From assembly GCA_003290165.1 (NCBI GenBank), contig QNQO01000545.1, positions 372,001-436,000 on the forward strand: a stretch of DNA of 64,000 bases, in the 5' to 3' direction. Below are positions 46,885 to 58,150 of this stretch, one piece after another. Position 1 is the stretch's first letter; the number at the start of each line of letters is the position of its first letter. The position numbers and the translations under genes were made by a program. The notes beneath the pieces are model-generated. The model ran no database searches and was not told the origin of the DNA. It saw only the letters and a program-made list of their open reading frames with translations. Source of the stretch: Berberis thunbergii. Lineage: Eukaryota; Streptophyta; Magnoliopsida; Ranunculales; Berberidaceae.

Positions 46885-48690
46885 CTGTCTAGAGGTATTC
46901 ATGTTGATAGGGAGCTTCCACGATGTGGAATTAGTTTGGCCTCTAAATGCCTCGTTGTCGTACCAACCCGAGGGTTGAATAGTTGAATCATTTGTTTATT
47001 GATGGGGATTTGGCTTCTAAGGTCTAGGAACACTTCAAAGGTTTTTTTTAACATCCATATTAGGCGGCCTGCGGAAATCTACACTATTATCTCAGTTTGG
47101 TTTCGACGTGCTAATGGTAATTCACAGTTGGGAAGGTAATGCCTCTTTTGTGCTATGGGAAATATGGTAGCAACTAGGGTCGGCACGGGACGGGATAGAT
47201 CTCATCCCTATCCCATCTGGTTTGTTCGGGATTAAGACAGGATTAATCTCATCCCGACCTCGTCCCATCCCAAATGGGTTCGGGACAGGATGGGCAGAGC
47301 ATGGTTCAAAGGTCATAAAATTTGTTAAAACTTTATATAAAAAAATAAGAGTGGGACTTTTTATTTCAATGCGACTAAATATCAAAATTAAGCATACAAA
47401 TTCATTTTATTATCGAATATCCAAATTAAAAATAACAATTACTTTTATTATTGCAAGGATATAACAATGTGGTATTCTATTTTAGTTATATGAGACAAAA
47501 CAAATTATCGTTAACAACATAGTATCATTATTATCCAAAATGTTGATTCTTATCAATTGTTTAATAATACAAGACAATTGGGGAAGATTCTTGTTTTTGT
47601 ATGTGCATATTAATTAAACATCATACTTTTCATTTGGGTATGATGAGAAATCTCATTATATTTCTTCCATAAATTAAATGTCCACATCTCAATAAAGCTC
47701 ATTTAAAATAAAGGGTATTCTCAATTATTATATTTTTTAGTTGTTGGAATAATAATTTCACACTTTATATCCAATTGACTTCTCTTTCGGTTATGAAATT
47801 AAAATATTAAAATTAATAGTAATAAATGGTAAGTAAATAAGTTCGGGACAGGACGGGATGGGATGGGCGGGATTGGAAATATCCATCCCGATCCCATCTC
47901 ATTCTAGATCGAGACTGGACAGGATCGGGATGGGTTTGATCAATCCTAAAAGGACCAAAAAAATCTGAACGCAACGGGACGGAGCCGAGACGGGATCGGG
48001 ATAGCAGAATGAGATGCCCACCCCTAGAAGCAACGATGCAAAAGTGTGTTTGAGGATACTAAAACAAGTGTTTTGGTATAATCTTGGTTGTTTGTATATG
48101 GTTGAAGATTGCAAACGTGATTTTTGTTCCCAAACAGGGAAATTTGAATAGTGATGCAATTTTGTCGCTTGGATTCCAAGTATTGCCTGTGATGTCTAGA
48201 AGTAGCAGAGTTGTTTATTGGTCTTTCCCCCTGGCGGGTTTTGTGGCTTTAAATGTGGATGGGTGCTCCAAGAAGCATTTGGCAACTAGTAGAACAATTA
48301 TTACAGATGAATGCGGCTTTTGTTTGGTAGCCCAACAATTTTCTTTTGGTGAAGGTTCAAATAATAAGGCATGGATTTTAGCTTTATTGGAGTGTTTGCA
48401 TCTTTGCAATAGGGTGGGGGTGACTAAGATTATTGTTCAAATTGATTTAGTTTTAGTCAAAGGATGATTTTATGATAAATTCATAATTCTATGGTTCTTT
48501 GAAAATTTTTGGAAGGAAATTAACAAACTTAGAAAGGGCCTTGAAGTATTCTGCATACATGTGTTCAGGGAGGCAAATGCAGTCGCAGATTCGTTGGCAA
48601 GCAGAGTGCATAGGAAAAGATGTTCTAGAACCTTTGACGCGGATAGTCTACAAGACATAATAAGAGGTTTGGTCAGATTAGACTGAGCCA
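46885..48690 (+). pseudogene. Older LINE 3' portion split by a hAT element
   Basis: 46885-47166 carries zf-RVT words (ISLASKCLVVVPTR, ICLLMGIWLL, IISVWFRRANGNSQLGRL). After the insertion at 47167-48034 the sequence resumes with a segment around VFEDTKTSV. RNase H follows: FVALNVDGCSKK, EGSNNKAWILALLECLHLC and HVFREANAVADSLASRVHRK. Removing the insert and one copy of its target duplication joins the two parts at a plausible LINE position, although a stop remains there. Stops elsewhere show it is dead. Confidence 0.8.
47175..48026. mobile_element. hAT-type non-autonomous transposon inside a LINE
   Basis: 852 bp with ends TAGGGTCGGCACGGG and, from the other side, TAGGGGTGGGCATCTC. The 8-bp flanks are GTAGCAAC (47167-47174) and GAAGCAAC (48027-48034), one mismatch. 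The subterminal parts are rich in GGGACGGGAT/ATCCCGTCCC words and the middle is AT-rich. No transposase frame. Confidence 0.82.
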
Positions 48691-48744
48691 AAACTGCTTA
48701 TCTTCGGGTTCAATGAAATGGAAAGATAAAGATGAAATTATCCT

Positions 48745-48830
48745 TCCATTGTGTGGCGGATGACATCACTAGGTCACAGGGTTGATCTCAGCTGGCGGCA
48801 TCGAGGGTGGGAGGGGTTAAGGGATAAAAT
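48745..48830 (+). mobile_element. SINE relic
   Basis: GTGGCGGATGACATCACTAGGTCACAGGGTTGATCTCAGC and GGCGGCATCGAGGGTGGGAG resemble the SINE at 56053-56178 and the minus-strand copy at 58065-58150. The B-box equivalent GGTTGATCTC is altered. No tail. Confidence 0.55.
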
Positions 48831-49139
48831 AAAAGTAGGCAACAAACATATTTTAAGAAATAATGGAACATTCTATTAATTTATGATAGGTGCAATGAAT
48901 TTCTCCATTCCTCCCTTATTACAATGGACAAATAGATAGTTTTTTCTCGGAGAGTTTGGAAGGTTCCTCCATCAAGTTGCAGTCTTATTATTGGAGTGAA
49001 TGAGCACAAAGAGGAAAATAACAGGGTTCCATATCTAGAGAAGAATCATACGTATGTTTAGTTTATGTTTGGTTACCAAATTGGGAGGAGGATAATTTAC
49101 TACTCAACCTAATTTTCACAAGATTTACCTATCGATTGT

Positions 49140-49760
49140 AATTATTTTTTAGTTTTTATTAAACTTCCGGTATGGGAGGGAAACTTTGGGATGCCAAACC
49201 TTGATTGCTTTTCAAAATGATTTATAACCTGTTCGAGGGTACATTGCGAATTTATCTGACAAAACTAAATGTCAAAATTCTCTAACATAAGTTGTCCAAA
49301 TCCTATCCTATCTTACCAATTCCATGGTTTTTCTTGGAAGGTTAGATGCCACAAAAGAACTCGATATCCCTTCTCTTTGAGCCTTCCATGCCAAAGAATC
49401 AGTTGTTGCGTTCGACTTTCTAAACACATGAATACATAATACCACCTTCCCTATAATTCACATGCCAATCTCTTTCCAAATATTCTCAAAGAACCAAGGG
49501 ACTTTGAACTACTCGTAAAACCATCGTCGAACCATTGTTGTATCAGTTTGCACCATTACTTTATGATCTCCATCTAATCACACATACGAACTCCCTCCAA
49601 CAATGCAAGCAAATTCAGCTTGGTTATTTGAGCCCTCTAAAAAAACCACCTAACGAGTTGCCAAACAGACTCCCTTTTCATCATGAATGATCACACCTCC
49701 CATTGCTCACCTTTTATTTGATGAGACATCAATGTTCAAGGCAATGTAACGGGCCTAGTA
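49140..49760 (-). pseudogene. LINE RNase H and 3' end, minus strand
   Basis: Reading the minus strand: CIALNIDVSSNKR, AMGGVIIHDEKG, EGSNNQAEF and CIHVFRKSNATTDSLAWKAQ appear in the order of LINE RNase H, with stops between. The 3' end (GGAAGTTTAATAAAAACTAAAAAA) resembles that of the LINE ending at 46868, so it is a related copy in opposite orientation. Confidence 0.75.
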
Positions 49761-49989
49761 ACCTTATTGGGGAAAAAAATTAAAGGAGAGCAGGGCTAGG
49801 CGATTTTGAAGGGCAAGTACATTCAACATTTTAGAAAATTTTATAATTTGCCATGGTTTTCTCCCTCTACCAAGGCAAGTAGATTGGGGTTGTGAAGCCT
49901 TACTAATTCTTTCTTGATGCTTTGGGAGTTGTGAAATCAACCGTTGTTGATAGTGAACCATTCAAAGGCACTCGTTTCCTAAAAAATGT

Positions 49990-50650
49990 CTCCTTGCTTT
50001 GTCCCTTACAACCACAGATGCTAGAAGATTGGAAACCTATGCAGAGAAGTATAATATTGTTCTAAAGTTTTCAAGCTACCGTCCTTCCCTTGAAGCTATT
50101 AGAGAGGCTATTCATAAATTATGAGGAGTTTTGGGGGACTTCACCATGGGGTTGCCAGATCCGAGACATGTGATTGTTAGATTCCAAGAAGATGAGGAAG
50201 CCAATAACGCGCTTTCTAGGGATTCATACCTAATCCGCGAAGTTAGGTTTAAAGCTTTTTGGTGGCATCAAGGATTCAACTTAAAGGTGATCCGATTCGT
50301 GTTCCTTTATGGGTGGATCTCCAAGACTTACCACTAAAGTTTTTTCCATCTGGTATTCCTGAAAGAAGTAGGCAACTCTCTAGGAACATTCTTACGTATG
50401 TATGAAAGCACTCAATGCTATTAAAAAAACCCAAAACTGCTCGTATTTGTGTTGAGATGGATTTATCTATGGATTTTCCACCGAAGATTTGGATTGAAAT
50501 TTCGGGTAGCAAAAGATTCTACCAAACAATCACTTTTTCGAGCTTCAAATGTTGTGATCATTGCGCTATGATTGGCACCGTGAATCATATTGCCATAAAC
50601 TTCTTTGTCAGAAAAGGGCTCATCCCCCAACAACAAGCAGATATGCAAAA
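49990..50650 (+). pseudogene. LINE ORF1 fragment (DUF4283)
   Basis: The frame has KFSSYRPSLEAIREAIHK, MGDFTMGLPDPRHVIVRFQE and SRDSYLIREVRFKAF, then VEMDLSMDFPPKIWIEI and CDHCAMIGTVNHIAIN. It is clearly related to the ORF1 at 40540-42530. The frame shifts near 50280-50410. It stops short of the rest of the LINE because a CACTA-like end begins at 50810. Confidence 0.85.
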
Positions 50651-50809
50651 GTGAATCGAAAGATGGAAGTGTAGAAACTTACCAAACCAATGAAACAAGT
50701 ATACGTTCCCGTGGCTAATCAAATTAAAACCCCATTGATAGAAGGAGTATGACCTAGTGGTGCAAAAGATGGGCAAGGTGTAGAAGTTGGAAGTAAACTA
50801 GGAAAGGGA

Positions 50810-52092
50810 CACTACAAGAAAATTGGACTTTGGTGATGAATGTTGTTCCTTACTGAAACATGTTACTTCATCACGTTTCAGCAACGGTGAGGAATTTTAG
50901 TCATCACAAAGTTCCTCACATAAGGGGCGTCAAGGAAATTAATATGTGATGAATTCCATATTCGTCACAGACAGTCAGCTTAAGTGGCGAGTGATTCTTC
51001 ACATAAACTTAGCACGCGGGTAAACAATTACAACATGGGTGACGAAAATTTTGTCACTCTATAATGTTATGCGTGATAAAAAGCTGTCGTTACATGGTAG
51101 TTCCTTTCTGTGACGAATTGTTCCTCACTCATGTGATTTATATTTGAGGAACAGTTTGTCATAATAGTGATTTCATACATTAAAAATATCTACTTGTGAG
51201 AATTTTTTCTTACAATTTCGTAATATTTGTGACAATTCATTCTTCACTCATTTATTGTAGTTGTCTACTAGCGCATATTCTTAACTAGGACCACCTAAAG
51301 GTTTTGTGTAATGCACAATCTAAAATTAAATAGTAGAATTTTCATTCATAAAAAAATATTGCATTCTATCATTGCATATGCAAAATCACATAACTGAATA
51401 CAATATATATATATATATATATCATCCTCAAATAATTTTACCAAAGTTTAATAATGATATCAAGTGACACCATGTTGATATAAAAAAAAAATTGAGTCTA
51501 GCATAGTAACACTAATAAGCTCCTTAACTCATCAACATCTATTCATATCCACAACCTCCTTGAATCATTCTTCATCATCACCATCATGGTCACCAAACTC
51601 ATCAAAATAAAGATCATTTGGATGTACACCTTTACCATTAGAATATTTTGGATCGTGGTGAGAGGAAACGTTGTTGGTACGACCTTGCATTTTAGTTTTC
51701 AAAAAAGCCTGCATTCGACATTCAAAAGTATAAGTGTTAGCAAAATTTATTTTTCTAAGAGGTAAAGATGTAAAAGGAAATTACAAATATTATTTCACTG
51801 TGTTGAACAAAAAGGGTAGGATCCAAGAAAACTAAGATATCAAGTTAAAGAATTATTAAATATCTAAACTCAGAATATATATATATATATAATATCTACT
51901 AATTAGATATATAATAGATATCTACTAAACTCAAAAAATATATATAATAGATATCAAACCTGAGTAATGATGATTATTTGCAAAACATGAATCCATTTTT
52001 TTTCTTTTTTCTTTTTGAATACTCTAATTAAGGAAACATATCTACTAATTCAGATTAAGAATTTCAAACCGATTTTAGATCAAGTTCGCTTC
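50810..52092 (+). mobile_element. CACTA-like terminus with subterminal repeats (other end not found)
   Basis: CACTACAAGAAAATTGG at 50810 matches the termini of the larger CACTA element. It is followed by GTGATGAA, GTGACGAA, TTCGTCAC and TTCCTCAC words in both orientations up to about 51250, as in subterminal arrays. No partner end with a matching 3-bp duplication was found, so the extent is unknown; the end given is where another repeat begins. AT dinucleotide runs lie at 51402-51422 and about 51875-51890. Confidence 0.55.
51565..51708 (-). pseudogene. Possible last exon of a transposon gene
   Basis: On the minus strand a GAATGCAG acceptor is followed by 47 open codons and a stop: AFLKTKMQGRTNN, then an acidic end FDEFGDHDGDDEE. 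It sits inside the CACTA-like region and could be the last exon of a TNPA-like gene, which is inference. The family is not recognised. Confidence 0.35.
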
Positions 52093-52497
52093 ATTTTGCT
52101 CGTCACACTAGTTGATTCACAATATAAAATAGTTAGCCAAATAAACCTAATATATATTGCACATTAATATTATAATAATCTGCTAACATATCTGCTGATT
52201 CAGATTAAGAATTTCTAAATACAAGTCGATTTGGGGCTTAACAAGAACCCCATTATAAAAACTCAGAATTACCAACTAATTGTGAGACTCTGGAGTGGGT
52301 GGACCTGAGGGTGAGGGTTGGAGTCCAGTAGGCCCTTGAGAGGTTGGACGAGCTACAAAGGGGGACATAGTCCCACATCGTCTGGGTGCGAGAGGGGGAT
52401 GTGCTACTTATGTGCGAAGTTGGATTCCCATAGTAACAATGCGTTTTAAAGTCGTGCGGGCTGGTTGGGCCCAGAACGGACAATATTGTTACTATGC
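52093..52497 (+). repeat. Duplicated segment, copy 1 (flank plus partial TRIM LTR)
   Basis: About 400 bp that match 55408-55815 in the same orientation, with scattered substitutions. It includes 190 bp of AT-rich flank and then the TRIM LTR from TGTGAGACTC (52281) to ACTATG (52497). The last 20 bp or so of the LTR are missing. Confidence 0.85.
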
Positions 52498-54100
52498 GAA
52501 GTCCCCTATATATAGATTTGATTTGTTTGTTGTTTTGTAAACATTTGTTTTGTTTACAGGGGGGAAATGGTTTTGTTGCGAGGACTGCAGTAGAATAAAC
52601 TCTACCTTGTAGAACTTGATTTTCACCGGGGCAAAGGTTAGTCCAACTTCATGTCCTATTCAATAAGTTGGAAACCGAGTGAATGAATGTTTGATCGATG
52701 AAGTCAATGATATGCGATGGCAACTCTTAAGTGGAAAATTGAGTCGTCTGACATCAATCATTGCTTTCTAAGGTTGCTGTAATCTTTCAAGTGAGTAGAT
52801 TTTGACTTTATTTCGTTTTATTTTTTAAAGTTCATTATTATTCATATATGATTAAAGAATTAGGATATCAGCTCAAGGTTAGATGCATATTCCAGTGATC
52901 CTATTTTTGCTAATAGCTTGCTATGTTTGGGCCTCTCCTCTCTTTTTTCTTAATCTTTAATATGTTCTCTTTATTCTTGTTTGTATTTTTCTTGGAGCTC
53001 CTTGCTCAGCTATATTTTTTCAAATTTCTCTTCTTAATGATATTTTAGTGTGTTTTGATGATTAAAAAGGTAAGTATATATACTAGTGGGCATACCTAAT
53101 TTTAAAATACTTGGGGTCCATGTCATATATGCGAAATGTTTTTTGAGGATATACCGATATGCAAAATTTGCCTTAAAAAAGCTTAAATCAGATACTCATG
53201 AGTAAACATGGTTTTGGCCAAAGAGGTTCCAAAATTCAAGATGAAGATCTGTGCTTTTGGGTTATGCTGATGAAACAATGTTGATACCCAAACATACTTC
53301 TGTTTTAGTTTGCCGTGTACCTGGATGGCCTCGCCTGCTCATTGTTATTGAGAGAGAAGAGTACTACCTCATACCTTAAAATTGTGTCATCATTGGTTTC
53401 TTCTTCTGAAGAATTTCACCTAGAAGGGTGAGAGGTTTTTATCACTCTTTGCTTTGTTTAGGTATGTTATTTTCATTTTCTAACTACTTGTAAACTTTCA
53501 TCTTTGCACATGAAACAGTTGTATGTTTTAATGTTTTTATGACATAAAGGCTCATCTTCACTTTGTTTGCTTTATAGGGCATGAGTCAGCATTCCTGAAA
53601 CTACTACGAGGTCATAGGTTGAATCTCAAGTTAGAAATAAGTGGTATTTAGTTCAAAAAGTATTTATTTCTAGTAGTGTCTTCACTATATTTTACATCGT
53701 GTCGTGTCTCTATTTTACATCTTGGAGTTTACAGCAAAAAGTGGATCATCCTTAATTCATAAGATCTTTCTTTAGTTTCACTAAATCTTACTTCTTTTTA
53801 ATCGATTGTTTGGTTTTTATAAAGCTTATATGTGGTATAATCTACTTGGGTATCAGTCTACATGCACATTTACTTATCTAGACCATCTCTCTACGAGCAA
53901 GTGGTTTGATGTATGATTCCTGATCAAACTATTTGGGTATGATTCCTAAATACTACTGAAATGGACAATTACTAAATAACTTGATTGTATAATTTTTTCT
54001 TGTATATTTGTCCAAACCATTTCCCACTGTGAGGACAATGAGATTTAAAATATTTGCTAATCACACCCAGAAACTGAAACCGTTACTATACAATATGCAG
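52498..54100. other. Intergenic DNA
   Basis: No gene or element is recognised. Short frames only. The last bases before 54101 form the target site of the retrocopy. Confidence 0.5.
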
Positions 54101-54763
54101 TTTTTTTTTTTTTTTTTTTTTTTTTTTTATCAAGAATATTTCCTTGCAGAATATGCAAATATGTTAACTTCCGTAACTCGTACAGGTTTGTATGTGCGTA
54201 TGCACTTGTCTGATACTGAGCTCCGACCGGAGCAAAGGGAAAAACAATCTAGAAGGACGATTGATTACAACTCAACTTATTTGTCTAGTTCTATAGAAAA
54301 AAAATCTGTTCTATTGCATCACCCATATGAAAGCTTAAACACACAACTCCAAAGTGGCAAAAGACTTCTCTTTTTAACTGGAGAGCTTTCAGATATCATT
54401 TGATTGAGGGTGCACCCGAAGATAGCCTTTCCTTTCGTGCTCTATCAGCTTTTTCCATGTAGTCCTGATGGGACTGATGCTTTGATCCTCTGTTCATGAG
54501 AGCCCATGGAACAGCAAAGATTGCACCGAAGATGGCGATGCCCGACTAGTACATGCTTCTTGTCTCCGCTATAGAGGTAATGCTCAATTCGACCTCTGAA
54601 CCCACCACCACCTCCTCCTCCATTTCCATTGATTTTGCTCTTCTCCATCTCCTCTTCCTTTCCTTCGAGTCTGTTTTTAACCTTGCTCAGTTATTAAATG
54701 CTTTGTTCTGTTGACTCAAGCTTTAGGACTGAATTTTTAACCTTGATTCTGGAATTGCAGGTT
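54101..54763 (-). pseudogene. Processed pseudogene of a small plant membrane protein
   Basis: The minus strand starts in a short 5' leader. From ATG 54646-54648 it encodes MEKSKINGNGGGG and FRGRIEHYLYSGDKKHVL. The rest (from AIFGAIFAVPW-type to SHQDYMEKADRARKE and a stop near 54402) is one base out of frame. I recognise the words as those of a small conserved plant protein with one membrane span and no assigned function. There are no introns. About 270 bp of 3' untranslated sequence follow, then a pure run of 28 A (T at 54101-54128 on the plus strand). This is a LINE-mediated retrocopy. A target duplication was not clear. Confidence 0.82.
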
Positions 54764-54796
54764 CTGTATTTTTTTCTATACTGGACTCGAAAAAGT

Positions 54797-55331
54797 GTTG
54801 GAGATTATGGTAGTGGTTACTTCCCCCTACGACTATTGTAAGAGTATATAATGGGTGTTGAAATCCTTCCTCGGGTAGTCAAAATAATAGGAGTTGTGGT
54901 GCTGAAGTTGAAAGGCTAGAGTCCCACGTGAGAGTGATAAGCCCACCATTAAGTACACGTATACTAGAAGGAAGAAGACCTTGGGACAGTAGTAAGGGAC
55001 TGGTATTAGCTGATGTGTCCAAGTAGTTAGTGAATATGTGGTTGTCTAGGGATGAGTTTGTTAGGTTGGTTTTATACCAACGAAAATTGGTTATTTGAGA
55101 AGAACTCTTTAGGGAATAAAAGGGGAGGCATGTAAAGGGAGTAGGGTATCAAGAGAAAAGTGTATTGAAAGGGAGAGGTCAGGCTCTTGAATTCCTGGAA
55201 TTGTATCCTTTGTTATCAATACAATACTCCTTTCTCCCATTTCAATTTTGTGCAATTTGCTAAATCTGCTCAAGTGTTCTAGCTAATCTGATTCCTATTA
55301 CAGGTTCTTATCATTTTGGTATCAGAGCCAG
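54797..55331 (+). mobile_element. LTR plus primer-binding site of a truncated retrotransposon
   Basis: TGGTATCAGAGCC at 55319-55331 matches the initiator Met-tRNA primer site. Upstream lies promoter- and terminator-like sequence (GGGAATAAAAGG at about 55115, AATACAATACTCC at about 55220) ending near TTCTTATCA. The LTR start is uncertain: TG at 54797 or later. The interior is lost, because after about 80 bp the duplicated segment begins. Confidence 0.6.
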
Positions 55332-55407
55332 GTTTCGACAATATATAGGGATAAGCCCCACCCTCTGGCTCTGAGAAAATTTGTCACTAGTTTACTATTT
55401 TGGTATC

Positions 55408-55598
55408 ATTTTGCTTTTGTCACACTAGTTGATTCACAATATATAATAGTTAGCCAAATAAACTTAATATATATTGCACATTAATATTATAATAATCTGC
55501 TAACACATCTGCTGATTCAGATTAAGAAATTTTAAATACAAGTTGATTTGGGGCTTAATAAGAACCCCATTATCAAAACTCAGAATTACCAACCTGAT
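55408..55598 (+). repeat. Duplicated segment, copy 2 (flank part)
   Basis: Matches 52093-52280. The match continues through the first TRIM LTR to about 55815. Confidence 0.85.
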
Positions 55599-56048
55599 TG
55601 TGAGACCTTGGAGTGGGCGGACTTGAGGGTGAGGGTTGGCGCCCAATAGGCCCGAGAGAGGTGGACGAGCTACAAAGGGGGACATAGTCCCACATCGCCT
55701 GGGTGTGGGAGGGGATGTGCTACTTATGTGCGAGGTTGAATCTGCATAGTAACAACGCATTTTAAAGCCATGCGGGTCGGTTGGACCCAAAGCGGACAAT
55801 ATTATTACTATGTGGATCGGGTCGTTACAGAATGGTATAAGAGCATGACCCAGCCGAAAGTGTGCCAACGTGGACGTTGGGCCCTAAGGGGGGAGGATTG
55901 TGAGACCCTGGAGTGGGCGGACCTGAGGGTGAGGGTGAGGGTTGGAGCCCAATAGGACCAATAGGCCCGAGAGAGGTTGGACGAGCTACAAAGGGGGATG
56001 TGCTACTTATGTGCGAGGTTGGATCCCCATAGTAACAACGCATTTTAA
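55599..56048 (+). mobile_element. TRIM (miniature LTR retrotransposon)
   Basis: LTR 1 at 55599-55829 (TGTGAGACC to GTCGTTACA, 231 bp) is followed by TGGTATAAGAGC (55833-55844), one base off the Met-tRNA primer site. Only about 69 bp of interior separate it from LTR 2, which begins at 55899 after a purine tract (AAGGGGGGAGGA). LTR 2 is cut at about 56048 where a SINE begins and also lacks a middle block. No coding capacity: such elements depend on other retrotransposons. The LTR shares AGTCCCACATCG with many plant LTRs. Confidence 0.85.
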
Positions 56049-56052
56049 GCCA

Positions 56053-56178
56053 ATGGCATGACATCTCAACGGTTAGAGCTTGGCGGATGGTACCACTAGG
56101 TCATGGGTTCAAACCCAGCTTGCGGCATCTTTGTATAGGTTATGGAATCCTATAAAAACCTTGCTTGTCTTAAAAAAA
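56053..56178 (+). mobile_element. tRNA-derived SINE
   Basis: An A-box-like part (CAACGGTTAGAGCTTGG), a B box (GGGTTCAAACCCAGC) and a tail of A at about 56171-56179. The body shares the GGCGGCATC-type centre and the CCTGTAAAAACC-like end with the SINE at 4213-4384 (here CCTATAAAAACCTTGCTT). It lies at the broken end of the TRIM. No target duplication was resolved. Confidence 0.8.
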
Positions 56179-56179
56179 A

Positions 56180-57630
56180 ATAACTGATCATGTTCTAGAC
56201 TTCTAGAAAGTACATTTCCATCGGGGCTGAAATGGAACAACAGTTATGTTTGTTTTGAACTAGATATTAATAGGGACATTTCATCAAATGCACTACAAAA
56301 AATGAATGAAATAAATTAAATTATCCAAAGCAAATGAACAACAGAGCCAAAATGTCCTGCAACACAATATTCCAGTTCACGTGGAAAATCGTACTTTATT
56401 GTCAAAAGGAACACAGCGTTGCAACTAGACCTCATGCAAGGAAGGAAAAAATATATTGAATAAATGAGCAGATTCGGAAGGCACCATTGAGCTAAAATCA
56501 ATATGCAAGTTTGAAATCATCCCTTTAAAGGGCCACTAACTAGTGACAAGTTTTCTCATTTGCAAAATAGTAAACTAAAGTCAATCGTAGGAGAAACTTG
56601 AGTGTGCATAAAAAAAAATCACAAAACTAATTTCAATTTATGTGCTATATATTTTCTCTTGGTATTGAAATGCACCAATTCATAACTTAAATAAGAAATT
56701 GTTGTGAACCATGAAAAATCTTCACCTCATTTTATCAGTAGTGAAATCCATAAGCATTCTAAGCAAAGCACTGGACTTGGCAAATATAACTAAAAACAAA
56801 CATTATGCCATTTTCCCTCGTGCAACATAGTTACTTGGGATATCATTAAGAAGCACAAAAATGTCAAAGGTGGAAAAAGAAAGTGCGATGATCTGACCTC
56901 AAAATTCCTTCAGGGTCAAAAGTGCTTGACACCATGATGGAGCATCACAGGGAAGTAGGCTGGGTAATTAATGCTGCATTGTTGCCCATAATGAGAAACA
57001 ATAATAAAAATGGTGTTTTCATCTTTGAAAGAAAACCAAGTAAACAATGTAATCTATGGCAACCTAATCTCTATCCTTTCATAAATCAGCTTCTAACGCA
57101 GATGTTGAATAGCCAAGATTTTACAATCAATCATTTCAAAGTCATTAAAAGCAGGTCTAGTGTCTCTGCTTACCCAACTTTCGCATTTGAATTGCAAATA
57201 AACCATTATTAAGCTTATCAGCCTCCCTTGAAGATTTCATATGCATGGAGAAATGTAATACGTGATGACGAACTTCTGTAGTAGACAATTTGAATATTAC
57301 ATAAGAAAAATGGTCGTGTTGAATACCTACAATGAATTCCTTCGGTCTAGCATTAGAGTTTCGTTTGGAATTTGATACTACCAGTCAGAAGAATGTAAAA
57401 AACCTACCTTGGCAAGCAACTTTATGACAGGAGGCGTGTTTTCATTTTTACTCAAAATCTAATTTAAATCTGACTTTTCTAAAAAATGTCATATATATTT
57501 TCTCAAAAGCTATAGACCTCTAATTAGATTATGTCTAGATTAAGAGCAACCCTAAATCAAGATTATGTCATATTTTCTCAAATGATTCAGACCTCTAACT
57601 AGATTAAGAACAACCCAAAACCAAGATGGA
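56180..57630. other. Intergenic DNA
   Basis: AT-rich, with no recognisable gene, RNA or element ends. Confidence 0.5.
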
Positions 57631-57633
57631 GAC

Positions 57634-58062
57634 AATATAACACCCTTGGGTTGCGTTGGGACTTCTAAAACTCACATACACATAGGATGGCAGTAGCAGA
57701 AATGCATATGTTAAGGTGGATGTGTGGTAAAACTCGTAAGGATAAAATTAGAAATGAAAGAATTAGGAGATACTTAGGTGTAGCGGCCATAGAGGAAAAA
57801 ATTAGAGAAAGACGTTTAACTTGGTTTGGTCATATGCGGAGGAGACCAAACACGGCGCCAATTAGAAAGTGTTTAGATTGGCAAGTTAATGGAGGGTGTA
57901 GACGGAAGGGACGACCGTTGAAAACTTGGATGAAGACGGTGAATGAAGATATCATTGAGTTTGGATTAGGTGAGGAAATGTGGAAAGATCGCATTGCTTG
58001 GAGAACCAAAATCCATGTAGCCGATCCCAAAAATCTCGAGAATGAGCTTTGATGATGATGAT
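57634..58062 (+). pseudogene. RTE-type LINE, 3' end
   Basis: The 121-codon frame (57687-58052) begins MAVAEMHMLRWMCGKTRKDK and runs through IRERRLTWFGHMRRRP, GCRRKGRPLKTWM and DRIAWRTKIHVADP. This is the C-terminus of plant RTE-clade LINE reverse transcriptases. It is open to its stop at 58050-58052 and directly followed by TGATGATGATG, the short-repeat tail usual for RTE elements. The RT catalytic part is absent, so this is a 5'-truncated copy. Confidence 0.82.
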
Positions 58063-58064
58063 TT

Positions 58065-58150
58065 CTTAATCTCTCCCACCCAAGATGTCGCTGACTGGAT
58101 TCGACTCCGTGACCTAATAATACCATCCGTCACTGCTCATTGAGCCATAG
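58065..58150 (-). mobile_element. SINE relic, minus strand
   Basis: The minus strand reads TGGCTCAATGAGCAGTGACG, then TTATTAGGTCACGGAGTCGAATCC and CAGCGACATCTTGGGTGGGAG. The order fits the SINE relic at 48745-48830. It abuts the RTE tail. Confidence 0.6.

Noticed and set aside
53661..53678. TTTCTAGTAGTG as the right end of the CACTA-like element starting at 50810
   Set aside because: The three bases after it do not match those before 50810 and no subterminal repeats precede it.
55599..55829. Cassandra-type TRIM with a 5S rRNA-like LTR
   Set aside because: No 5S promoter-like sequence was recognised in the LTR.
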